A stretch of DNA of 64,000 nucleotides from Parelaphostrongylus tenuis. Taxonomy: Eukaryota; Nematoda; Chromadorea; Rhabditida; Metastrongylidae. The stretch spans positions 1 to 64,000 of the forward strand of contig JAHQIW010007397.1 of assembly GCA_019055375.1 (NCBI GenBank), in the 5' to 3' direction. Under the pieces are notes generated by a model, which worked only from the letters and a program-made list of their open reading frames with translations, was not told the DNA's origin and did not search any database. Below, one piece after another: positions 12,441 through 24,302 of this stretch. The position numbers and the translations under genes were made by a program. Numbering within the stretch: position 1 is the first letter of the stretch; each line of letters starts with the position of its first letter.

Positions 12441-13139
12441 ATATCGGTGAAAGTCTTGAGATTCAAGCCATTGGATGATTCCTAGAAGTCGAAAAAAATT
12501 GGTTAGACGCGTTTTTCCCAAGAGGTCAAAAGAGAATGAAAGTAACGGAAGTGATTCAGGTTTACGAAATCCAATTTTCTTTTGCTTACCACTGCGCACT
12601 GTAAAGCCTTTTCAAAAACAAAGTATACCACTGAAATTGAGGAAATTAGCTATGGGAAGATCACTGATAGTCCAAGAAAAATGCTATGTCCAACGAAAAG
12701 TGCTTGGGTATAAAGCAAAATTTATTTTTTACTATAAGAACACAATTAAAAAGACTATTCTGAAAATAAAGCACACCAATAGAATTTTCGTGATTTAAGC
12801 TATCGAATAACTATCAAAACCCTAAACCTAGGCAAAAAGCATGTTTCTCACAAGAGATTGAAGCTTGAGGGGATAATGAAAAAGTACCAAACGTTCTCAT
12901 ATTTGATAAACACCACTGGGCTAGATATTGAACGGATGCGAAAGTAATGGCGGTTTTGAATGTGAGTTATCAAATGATAATTATTAAGCTCGAGCATATC
13001 TTTATTCATCAGAATGGAGGCCATTACATTCAGCACATTCTCATCGACGCAAGTTTGTTTATTCCTGTAACTCTAAAATTGGTGCCTTGAAAATCACGAA
13101 CTCCTAAAAGACATCTTCTGTGTCCTGCTGGTTGTGGAA

Positions 13140-13680
13140 GCGTTTTTTCTATAAGAATTTGTCGAGATGCCTAAAGCAATGAAGGATGAGGCAAAACTCT
13201 GAAGCTCAAATCGTTCAATTTCCGAAGCGTTCGTTGGGCCACATGTAGCTGCCGACTGGGTGTAATTAAACCGTCATCAATTTTGCACCAACCTTTTTCA
13301 CTCTCCCAATTTGCTTCAAATAGTGAACGACCGTAAGTAGTCGATAATGAGTTTCTCTGCAGCATATCACGTAATCTTAAGAAAATCAACTTTGATTATC
13401 GCTATGAATTGTCGTTGTTAACTTCCTAGGTGGGGCACAACGTTCCTCATCTACAAGGCTCTTCTCTCCTTTATGGAACTTCTTGGACCATAGATACTCC
13501 GGCTCGTTGGCAAATTCTCGCCTAAATGCATTGTTGATGTTGCGAGTTGTCTCTGCTGCTTCATGACCAATTTCGAACCACAATCCGAAACCGCTATTAC
13601 TTCTAAATCGACCAACATATTTTTTCGTCTTAAATAAAAGTGAAATACGCGACAAGTAAAATTTCATTGGCAATAATAAT
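13140..13680 (-). mobile_element. Mariner-like transposase N-terminal remnant
   Basis: The minus strand reads GHEAAETTRNINNAFRREFA, then KKFHKGEKSLVDEERCAPP, the helix-turn-helix region of mariner transposases, followed after frameshifts by HYLKQIGRVKKVG. The catalytic region is absent. Confidence 0.65.
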
Positions 13681-13689
13681 AAAACGAAA

Positions 13690-16600
13690 GATACACATTA
13701 AAGTGATATATAATACGATAAACTTTTTCAAGAATTTACTCCAATATTGAACCGCAAATTTGAATAACGCACAGACCGCCATTACTTTTGCACCGACCGA
13801 ATGCTGATGTTAGGAAGGTTTTCGTGCATTTTCAAAATATCTTCCGAAGTTTAGACGATGACATAATGTGTAAACGTTACATTGCCTTGTCCAGAATGCA
13901 GATAAGCTTCTTACTTGTATGAAATGGGCAAGAGCTCTCATCGATAAGAAGCTAAAGTTTATTTTTTGACTATCATTTGCAGGTCTTAATTCGAATTCTT
14001 GCTATTGCTATTATTCACATACATATGTACCATTTCTTTTGGTCGCTATAAGTATACATCACATTTATCGATGCCCATTCACCAATCTAATCTATCTTCA
14101 TACATTTTTAGGTAGATTATTCTGTAAGACATCAGATACGGTCATCAATCTTTTCGAATCCCTGAGAAGTTAGGAACATCATCAAGCCTTAAAAACTGAG
14201 TTTGCAGTGACGGTTTATTTATCAATGTTGAAAAAGCCGGAGTGGGTTTTCGCTCTGCGTTTCAGCAGTCTAGGGACACAGATCTGTAAATATTCTAGAA
14301 AAGAGATTTTTGCTAATGATATCGTTCTATCAAGTTTTTCTGATTACGTTAGCGCGGAATTTGAGCCAGGCAGAGGTAACCGCGGTGCACTTCTCGTCTG
14401 TTACCCTCAAGAGAGATAGAAAATTAGCGATACTCTAAGATATCCAGGTTCTTGTTGATGAATTTGCTTGTTTTTCAATGTTTTCTCGGAATGTTTTTTC
14501 AGAATGACCGATACTATTGTTCATTAACTTCAAAGATACGAGCAGCTTGTTTTTAAAAGAGCTGCCGAATCACAGCCTTTCTTTCTTTGCATTCGTTGCG
14601 TTCTATCCGTCATTGCAAAGAACTCGCGTTTGCCGCGTGAGGTTTTTCGGACATGTTTCTCCGACAAGTATAATACTAGTTGTTGAGCCCTCGATTCTCA
14701 TAGGGCTTCTTTGGTGCGAGACGGTGCGCGACTATTTGAGAGCTGCAATGCTCTTGCCATTCTGGCGCTAAACAGAATTAAGAATGTATTCAGGGATTAT
14801 CTGAATTCGAAATTGAACAAAATACTGAAACATCACCATCTTTCCGAACTGATGGCGTGAAAGTTGTCAATATATCAAAGGTAACCAAAATCTCAGCCAC
14901 TGAGTACGGTTAAAATTCTCCTCCTCTTTTCCACTAGAGGACACGATTTGGTTTGGTTTAAAAACAAGGCAAACATCGATCGGGATAATATTCAGGATTG
15001 TTGTGACAGTATTTTACGTTGGTGGATTTTTGACCACACCGAGTGTTAACTCCTGAATCCCTCGAAATCGATGAACTTTATTTACGAGCCAGGGAGCTTG
15101 TCAGGCAGTTCGTCAAGTTCTACTCTTTTGGGTCCTCTGAAAAGGATGAAATCCTCGCTGTGTTTAGGCACGTGTTTGAAGACCCAAGCGCGACATTCTC
15201 AAAGACTTTGACACTTGTCACATTTGATCCGTTCCCTCGCATCCACTTTGTGAGGAGCTCTTCAAACTTTTTTCTGCTCTCAATTTTGACTGTTGCTCGA
15301 GGATTTTTTGCCTCTTCCTGACTGTCGTAGAATGTAGGCTTAATCGATTCCATCTTGAACCTTTGAATAGATGTTCTGAAGAGTTCCTAGTTGGGATAAA
15401 GATATCTGATTGTACTTAGACAAGTTCGATACCGATTTTACGACTTCAATAGGATGAAAGGCATAATGAGATCGAACTAAGACCTGGTAGGGTTTGGCCG
15501 ATGAGCGCCATCACATCACACTGTCACTACTCTAGTCTTTACCTCCAAGATATCATGCGTCTTTTCACAACTATAATCTTGCCTTGAATTTCGTTCCGCA
15601 GTATCTACACAATTTTCATTTCTTTCCCCATTTCTGGCCTCCTTCTAATCCAAGAATCGCACCAACTCTGTATTATTAAAGAGCGTTCTCATTTCATTTC
15701 ACGTTACTTGAGCGCAAAGCTTCTTAACTTTGAGTTTGGTCGTGTTTTTCTCTCCATTGCCTTACTCCCACTTCATCTGTGTCAATAGTACCTTGTTTAC
15801 TGATAAGCCAATAAGTTATCAAGTAAGTTGAGCACACAGTTAGTTTACATACACGAGCTAACAATTCGTGGTGAGGTCAACTAGAACTCAGTGTGAGTGC
15901 TTCAGCAAAAATTCAATTAAGAACCGTTCTATTTTGTTACCACAGTTTCTTTTCCTATGGTGTATTGAACCAAGCGGATTAGGTAACACTCACCGTTGGA
16001 AATGAGTCTGCATTTGTAACACGAATCGCAAGTCCAGAACAATGGTGTCATCCAGGATGATGAGTTCAGCGTCCATGGAATAACAATCTGCCAAATTCTT
16101 CTTACCCAAATGGCTTTCTAGTACAGCAGAGGTAGCAATGTCTCAATTAACTTTTTACTACCCATCACATTATTGTTGTTTATCTTTTCATAGCTGTTAT
16201 CTCTAATGCTAATAAGAAAATTGAAATTCTAGTTTCGCTCACTGAGGTGTGACGCAAAATAAGAAATTGCCTTTTAAAATGCGATAGCGAAGTCCTTTTC
16301 TGAATAGCTAAGCAGTCAAAATTATCAAATGAACATATATATAGTCTCTGAGGATGTTTTCAGCCTTCTTCTCGAGGTTTAATTACATAACACCTTCTCT
16401 TTGGGACCAACGTAATTCTATCCAGGTGATTTATAATTTTCTTACAACTCGACGCTTCTTCAATACGCTATTTCCTAGACTTTTTTTATGTTTCTACTTC
16501 AAAAGTGTATAGTTTTTGGCACATTTCTTCAGTTTGCTGGCATTTATTGTTTTGGAAACTATATTTTTTTTATTATGTTTGAGAAATAAATGAGTTTCTT

Positions 16601-19600
16601 GAACTGTTCTCTCATTCACATGTCACATCGTGTTTCCTACCCAGTAATAGCCCTTTCTTAATAGCTCTGAACTTTCAAGCACTACCACTCTATTACATCC
16701 TAATCTCCTTGCTTTCGTTTCTATCAAACAGCCGTCCCAGCATTCCTTCCGGACCACCTGAGCCGCACACTTTGTAGCTACTTTGCGCTTACTAAGAATT
16801 TCGTGCATTCGTCCGTGCATCCATGCAATATGAAACAATTCATGCCATCTAGCCCATGCTTTAATTTGAAGGGGCAGTTAAAGATTTCTGGCCGTATCAA
16901 AACGTAAAGTCTGAGCCAAATAATAGCCGACGATTTTTAGATCGCTCAACTATCTAAAGTAACGAAGACGAAGCTATTTCGTAAGGAGGCTTTCTCTGTC
17001 GCTCGTCGATATAATTTACGTGCAATATTCGTTTATTCGTAAAGACTCAATCAACTACCTTAAGAAAACTTGGGTGAAAATTTAGTATAATCTGATAGAA
17101 CGTTTTGAACCTTTCAAAGGTTTGGTAAAGGCATCTCTTGTTGTATACGTACGTTTCGGCGTATTCTTGCACGTGTCATTAGTACCACACGCCTTTGGAT
17201 CACCCCTACAACTACATTCTATCAGATTTTATTCAGAAGCGTACTTTGAAAAACCATTCAAAATGTTGTGAATTCTTGAAAATTACTAACATAAATGCAG
17301 CAAATACAAACTTGTCAATAGTTTTCATAGACTTAGATAGTCCATATGACGGTGGGTAAGCTGATCTATAATGAATTAATGACATAATATAGCTTGTTGC
17401 TTTTTTGAACGCATTTTCTGCCGTCACTTTCTTTCGTCTTTCAAAAATGAGTTTGGGAGCAATAAAGTGGAAGAAAGATATATCATGTGCTCGAAAAAAA
17501 TCGAAATTCGTCAGAATGAGAGAGCTTTATGCTGTGGCAACAATCGTAATACATTCTCTCTTGATTAGTATCGATCACTACAATCTGCTAAGTATTCGTT
17601 GAAAGTTGAAAGCATCTATTATTTTAGCATCAAATGTATTGCGTCGAATGCATTCGCGGCTTTATTAAACCTTTTTGGGGACACATGTGGCAAATACAGT
17701 ACACGGACCTATTTGTAGCCTCTTCGCCGGGCGCAGATTATTCACTGGACCTTTATCTACGCATATCCTGGAAAGATAGTTTCCTACGAGCAGCGTAAGA
17801 TTATTTACTTCAGCAGAAGAAGTTGGTCGGCTCTTTATCAGAGTTTCATGATAAACTTGAGAGAAAAATTGCTTTTACTTCGAAATGGGGAAGATAGTTC
17901 TTTTAAAATAATGATGTTGCCGGTGTTCGTTCGAACCAGAACTTTTGTGTTCACATTTCACACCATATCTGTGAATTCTGTCAGATCTAATTGCAGTTTT
18001 ATCATTTGGTTGTTCTATTGAAAAGTTAGCATAGACACTAACCACGGGTGTTTCTATTTGAGTACATTCAGAAAAGTGCCATTGATAGATTTTGTCTTGA
18101 CCAACGACATTGTTTTTCCATTCTTACCAATAACAGTTTCGCTTCAGAATTCACACACCATTGAAAATGACGATTCGAATGTTCTGAAGCTGTGCAAAAA
18201 TAGATAATTAATATCTAACATCACGATCTCGATCAGTCTCTGTAATTGAAGAGTGCCCATCTTTGATCGCCCTGATTTGAAATAGGATACCTTGCTTTTC
18301 TTATCGCTCTTTTTACTGCCTTATTTCGCCGTTGTTCATCTTGACATCCTATAGTATGAATTTTCTGATTTGAATGCAATATTGGAGTACACTGGTTAAA
18401 AAAAAAGTTATTCCACGTCATTCCTATTCTAATTTCAGTATCATTACTGAGTTGATGCAAACCGGCTTTAATAACAGTTTTCCTCGTCTTCCAGTGAGAG
18501 TCAATGGTGCTTGGAATCGCATGACAAAAGCGCTTTTCCAAATTTCACTTCTAGTTGCTCTTTTCAGTGGTATTTTCACTTGTTCAAAACTTTGTAATGT
18601 TATTTTTATACAAAGTGTAATTATGAATTAAATCGTGCATTTAGCCTCTAATGTCGGGTGATACATATAGGGAGATGGCACTCAATAATCGCATAAAAGT
18701 CTGGATCTCCTAATTTTTCATCCATCTGTAAAATAGCGCTTTTTATCTTCTCGATTTTCGTATAATGCGGGCACTTAATCTCGGACTTTGTTTTTGAGAT
18801 TGTACTAAAGACTCAGAATCCCTTCGTGTTTTGATTGATGCATGATCGATAGTAAAACCAATGCTATCTCTTTGTAGGCGCCCAAATATGGCGAGGCCCA
18901 AAGGCCTCTCTGCGCCACTTGACAAGCCGGATTCATCTGTTGTGGTGCCGTTCAGAAACACCGAACTCTTCCACGTAGTCATGGAGGTTAGCACCGTTTT
19001 AATTCCATAATCACGGTATGGGGCGTAGGAATACCTTAGCCTGGTTGTCCTCAAGTGCAAAGAGATTTGTCTTGATCAACAATCTATGACATTCGTGAAG
19101 AAAACATACTCCTCCAGCAGCGGTTGGAACAGCATGCGTGGATGTTTGATGATCTTTGAAGTAATGAATGTGTGGAAACAAAGCGAGCACTAGAAGTGCT
19201 GAGAGTAGCAGAGTAAAATATGAAGACGGTTTGTGTAAGATAGATAAAACAAGATATGTGATCAGATTTTGGCATAGGCACAGTAGTTCAATTGCCACTC
19301 AGCTATTTCGTCTGCGATTTCGACTGCGTCGGAGTCCATGAAGCTCCAATCACTCGAAAATTCTTCAACTGCCTTCATTCTGTTTCACGTTGAAGCCAAA
19401 TAAGTGAACAATAAACTTTACTAAGCTCTCAGATTCAATAAGTATAGTTTTCCTCTCAATGTGATTGATGGGGTATGTAGCGCAGCGGTTAGAGATGTCC
19501 TGCAAGATATGTGTCATTCGTTCGTTTCACAACTGCAAAGACCAATTCCTCCATCACTCTGTTTCTTTACAATTCAAAGCACGACACTCGTCGTAATTTC

Positions 19601-20055
19601 GTAAAGTCAGACAGCAGAATCAATTACTCTCTTCGATGGAATTGTGAACTTCATCACATAGAAAATTAATGATTCACCAAAGCCATGCAACATACTAGCG
19701 ATGACGCTTCACACAGTCACGACCGCAGCAAATTTCGCATGGCTACCCAGAACTCAAATTCTGCCACTAGTGCGAGATGGAAATTCGCGTTAAAATCAGA
19801 ATTCATTTAACAATCAGTAAAGGAGCCTTGTGGTGATTTGTTGAGATTGTCGTTCTATTTTTCGCTTCACAAAAGGCTATAGCAAAAAAGACTCAAGGAG
19901 CCGTGAAAAATAATTGCCAGGACCTACTTTCTATTAACCTCGCTATAGAAACAACAACTCAGCGTTTCTCTAGAGAAGCAGAAGCAAGGTTCCTATAAAC
20001 AGAATTATTTGAGCAAACTTCATTACAGAATACGATTTAATCAAGTGAAATAATG
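13690..20055. other. Long stretch without recognisable genes
   Basis: Open frames up to about 105 codons (for example near 15.0-15.35 and 18.2-19.3 kb) overlap on opposite strands and match no family I know. A short inverted pair (CTGATAGAA at about 17,093 and TTCTATCAG at about 17,218) is the only structure noticed. 19,470-19,500 has a tRNA-like fragment (TAGCGCAGCGGTTAGAGATG). Confidence 0.5.
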
Positions 20056-20059
20056 GCTG

Positions 20060-20800
20060 GCATTTCAGCGGTATCGCCATCCTCAGAGCCTGGAATAGTC
20101 AAGCTGATTTGCAAGCTACTCCGTCAAAAACTTTTCTAACCTACGGAAATCACTGCGATAAACAGTTTTTTTTTTCATTTGCACAAGAAATTGTCTTTTT
20201 TTTGGAACACCCACTGCTTAGTTGTTTTAGGTCTTCCAGTTATTCATCGAGACAAGCCGCACAGACCTTTGCATAAGATATGAATGAGCCTTTCTCAGGT
20301 CAAAGAGAATGAGCCTGAGCTATGGTGCAAGGTCAAACGTTATTACGAACCATTCCTCCTTGCACTTCATCACCGGATTTTTCGCATTTGTCCAGAAAGC
20401 CTCGGAAGCCTTTAGCACACAAGAGAAGTTTTGAAAAAACTGCACAACTTGCCCAAACGGTAGAGACGGCGACTATATGAGAACTGGTCGCTATACCCAA
20501 TCTCTTGTAAGGCATATGAAGAGGAATACATAGGCGAAATGGGTAGATCACTCTTCGTCAGAGCTTCTAACAGTTGGGAAATGTGACGCAAAACAAAGCA
20601 TAACGGGACGGAAGATATTTGATGTAAAATTCAGCATCTTCACATAGAAGTGAACAACATCCATACGAAAAACTCTTGAAGCTTTTGTAATAAATGTGCA
20701 GAAGCCAAAGATGCACCGCAAGGAGGAGTGTCTTGTAATCGCGCGTGACCTCGTATCATACCTCAGGCTAATTTTCTCTGACCCATGAGGCGCATTCCTA
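20060..20800 (+). mobile_element. Decayed Penelope-like element fragment
   Basis: The translation recovers CTTCPNGRDGDY, EEYIGEMGRSLFVRAS and KEECLVIARDLVSYLRLIF across frameshifts, the same order as in the intact copy at 62.9-63.7 kb. A TCAGAGCCTGGAATAG block at 20,086-20,101, in the inverse orientation, resembles the left arm of that element. Frames are broken several times. Confidence 0.65.
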
Positions 20801-20804
20801 CCTT

Positions 20805-22655
20805 CGACAGGACTCTAAACGGCTTGTTTCCAATGGTTAATTAGGAACAACTAAACGCCGCGTGCTTCAGAAGAGAAACTGATTAATATTGATTTTTCTG
20901 TGTTGAAGTTAAACGGAAGAAATTGATTATTTTGATTTTCCTGGGTTTTGAAAGTATTTGGACGATTGCCACATTGCAACCAGCTTGACTTTCCAAGGCG
21001 CTCCAGCTTAACGTCAACCATTTTTCACTGTATTGAATGATGGTATTCTGTATTGGATTGTGTGCGTTACATTCTACGAAGACAACCCCTCTTTTGCGTA
21101 TCAAAAGGGACTTGAAAAATTGTTTGAAGTGCCATGCGCACCAAAGTCTATGCATACGGGCCATGCAAGGCATGAACATTACGAACACTATAGTGTTCAT
21201 ACGGTTGCCAATGTGTAGTTGTCGTTAATGGAATGGGCGATGATTGGTTGAGACTGAAAAATTAGTGAAAAATAACTTTCACACTTACTGCGATTCGTAC
21301 TAGTTTGCCTAAGAAGTATAAAAATTAGCTAAACTCAAAATTGATAGCCGCTTTTTTTCAAAGTTGTATTCTGCTCTTCCTTCCTTTTTTCGCTTTCTCT
21401 GCAGGATTCTGAGAAATTCTTGGCGTAGTATAAAAGAAAATATTCTAAACACTGAGAATTTCAGTTGTTTTTTCTAATCTACAGGAACACTGCATAAGAC
21501 ATTGTCAACTCAAAGTTGAGTAGCCAGAATCTTATGAGTTGATTTTTAAGAATTAGCGACATTTATTGTCAGCTAGGTTTCTTTTGAAATGTAATTTGAA
21601 TTGTCTGTGAGCGACGATTTTAGAAGTTTAGACGATTGCAGATAAGGAAATGTTTTTAAAAATTCCCTATATATTTCATGTCAACTTTGGCAGAATCTCA
21701 AGAGAAATGAGGCGAAGAGAGGTTTTGAGTAAGTGGCAAGCAATATGACGTCATTTCAGCCCACTGAAGATTTCTTTAAAAGTTTCGTAGTAGAGTTGAA
21801 ACAGAAAGGAAATGAAAATCAACTCCTTTCTATAGACATTACACAGAGGATTTGGGAATGCTGTTAGCACACGTAATACATAAGCAAGCCAGGCACTGGA
21901 AGCTTATGCAAGCGTTTCTGTCCTTCTATACGTTTTGAGCTACGCTGCTAGAAAAAAGCACATAACAAAGCGAATCAACTAATAAAACATAGTTGTCGCT
22001 ATCACGCTGCTCATCTTTCACATTCAGAAAGGGCAGCTGCAGGAAGCATGTTTTGAACGTAAGCCGGCATGTGTAGTGAGAAAAGTGTGGAGAAGGGAGG
22101 GGGCACACTGAGTCGCGTAATATAGACGACTTAGATCGGTTACCCGAACAAAAATGGTGGACCAGAACTGCAATTGGAATTGAAATGAGAACTTTTGTTG
22201 CCTAGTGATAACAATCATCTTCAGTTAAGCCATATTGAATTCAAGAGCGTCCCAGTTTATTGGTAAACTGTTGGAAGGTTGTTAAATCTCTCGCCGTGGC
22301 TGAGCTGACAACTCGAAGACGTAGTCATCAGCAGAGAGCTAGTGAACCGAATCAGATTCCGGTAGTATGTCAATTTTTCAAAGCTAAATCAACTGCGATG
22401 GATCATTACACTTAGAAAGGATTGTTTTCTGATTTGACCGTGTACAGAACAGTCTTTGACGTGTTGCCCAGTGAAGGTTGCCCACCATACTATTTCATTT
22501 ATAGGTCATTTGTTTCTCGTCATGTAGCATTTGGATTAGTAAACTCTTGCAAGGAAAAAGATCAGTACATCTGCTGCTTTGTGCAGCACTACTGTCTTGA
22601 CGAACATCTCCAAAATATTACTTTTCTTAAACTACTCAAATTTCTCGATGATCTG
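20805..22655. other. No gene supported
   Basis: Contains a 16-bp perfect palindrome GAACACTATAGTGTTC at 21,183-21,198 and short frames only. Confidence 0.5.
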
Positions 22656-22659
22656 TGCA

Positions 22660-22835
22660 CTGAACTATTTCGAATTTCTAAGAGAATTAAGCGGTGAGCA
22701 AAAATACGGCCCCGTGGGGAATCAAACCGGCGTTTCATCCAACGGGCCGTGTTTTTGCTCACTACTCAAATCTCTTAGGTATATATGTAACATAATAACA
22801 CTGCGAAAAAAGCAGTAAAAATACTAGAATTTCGG
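22660..22835. repeat. Palindromic tRNA-like element, family D
   Basis: CTAAGAGAATTAAGCGGTGA on the left pairs loosely with TGCTCACTACTCAAATCTCT on the right, around a tRNA-like core (GGGGAATCAAACCGGCG). The right flank ACACTGCGAAAAAAGCAGT matches the flank of the 26.2 kb copy. Confidence 0.55.
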
Positions 22836-23689
22836 AGTGTGATGATTTCAATTCCTCAAATTTTTATTTTTTTCCATATTTCCTGTCCTGCCACTTCCAA
22901 AAAATAGCAGCGAATAAAAGTCAAGACAGTATGATTCGTACTACAGCTTTGACTCTAACTAGTTAAACACCGATTTGTGCTTCCCATATTAACACCTCTG
23001 ACGGGCAATTTCTGACAACAGCGATAGAGTTATTGTATGATTACGAGAAAGACAAAGCAAATGTGGTGCAGTGAATTGCATTTGAACCCTAAGAAAGGGT
23101 TATCGCGGGTTCGAAGCTTAATTGAGCTTCTGTGTCATGTGAGTACCGATGAAGCTATCTTAGATGCGTTGAAACATCCCATATTGGGCGCGTTGACCTA
23201 CCTTCGACGCAACAGGAGCTGCGCTTTGATGAGAACTCTTTAATTTTGGAAATTTGTGCAAATTTGGAATGTGCGACGCTATATCTCGAATCGTTTCAAC
23301 GGCCTGAATCATTTATTCACTGTTCTGCTTGAAAATAATTCATTTTTGAAAAACTCTCTGCGCATATTTTCCAGGATATAATGTTGTCCAAAAACGGTGC
23401 ATTTTTGCACTCTTTATTTTCAAATTGCGTTCCCATGAAGTTCTGTAGAAGTTTTCTACGCTTGCTCGCGGGCATTTTTTTCGCTTTCCATGACTCGTTT
23501 CTGAGAGAGATCAGTTTTCTGATTTTCACTTTTAGTATTTTCAGTAGTTTCAGAAAATATAATTCTACATTGCAAATTTTAAGCGAAATGTTTTTTTCAT
23601 GAAGTATATCTAAAATGCGTGAGACCAAACGTGGAGCACTGTGTCCGTAATAAGATCAGTTTTCCGCAGCCGTCCATCGTTTCTTAGTG

Positions 23690-23945
23690 GGTATTCGTTG
23701 TCGAATCGAATATCTGAAAACATAAGTGGGTTCAATGTCGACGACGAATACACATGTCAAACCGCTGACGGTTGGCTGTTGACAGATAAGATGTTCTAGC
23801 GTAGAAAGAGTGGTGTGCAAAACGAGCGCCAGTGGTGGAGCGGTTCAGCACGGGCACCCGAATAGGCTGAAATCTGGGTTCAAATCCAATTTGACGTAAA
23901 CGTTTTTGCGCACACTCTACATTATTGAGTGGTTATCAATAATAA
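23690..23945 (+). repeat. tRNA-like SINE, family C
   Basis: TTCAATGTCGACGACGAATA, GGTTGGCTGTTGACAGATAA and AGTGGTGGAGCGGTTCAGC, then CTGGGTTCAAATCCAATTTG and CACACTCTACATTATTGAG. Same block order as the other copies. Confidence 0.6.
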
Positions 23946-24167
23946 GATTCACTAGTGGGTAAGACTGTGCCTGGAAGTCTTAATGTTAACGTTCTAGTAG
24001 AATGAGTGTTACGCAACAGAGCGAAGTGAAGGGAACTATATTATCGCACACAGTGGAAAATTAGCATAATATATAAGCTGCATTTTTGGTTTTTTATTCT
24101 GTTTTTTACGTTAGAGTACTTTCGCTGTGTTTACTGAATTGTACGATTCCAGGTTCTCTCGTCGTCG

Positions 24168-24302
24168 ATGGAGAATGCGACATCCAGCGACCCCGATTCC
24201 GTGAGCGCTTCCGAATTTCTGTACGGAAACGAATCACGTTTGGTGGCCATCATTGTTGTCGGTGCTGTGTTCGCAATCGTGACGATTATCGGCAACCTAA
24301 TG
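24168..24302 (+). CDS. gar-3: gar-3 exon: N-terminus and start of TM1
   Basis: Encodes 45 residues starting [11 protein letters not shown], with an N-glycosylation site (NAT), then the hydrophobic [20 protein letters not shown] of TM1. It ends in phase 0 before a GTGCGT donor. The acceptor-like TTCCAG just upstream (AG at 24151-24152) could be a cis acceptor from an upstream coding exon or a spliced-leader site. The open frame continues five codons upstream of the ATG, so the true start is uncertain. Confidence 0.85.

Noticed and set aside
20883..21200. 105-codon minus-strand frame
   Set aside because: No recognisable domain, overlapping open frames on the opposite strand and no splice support.
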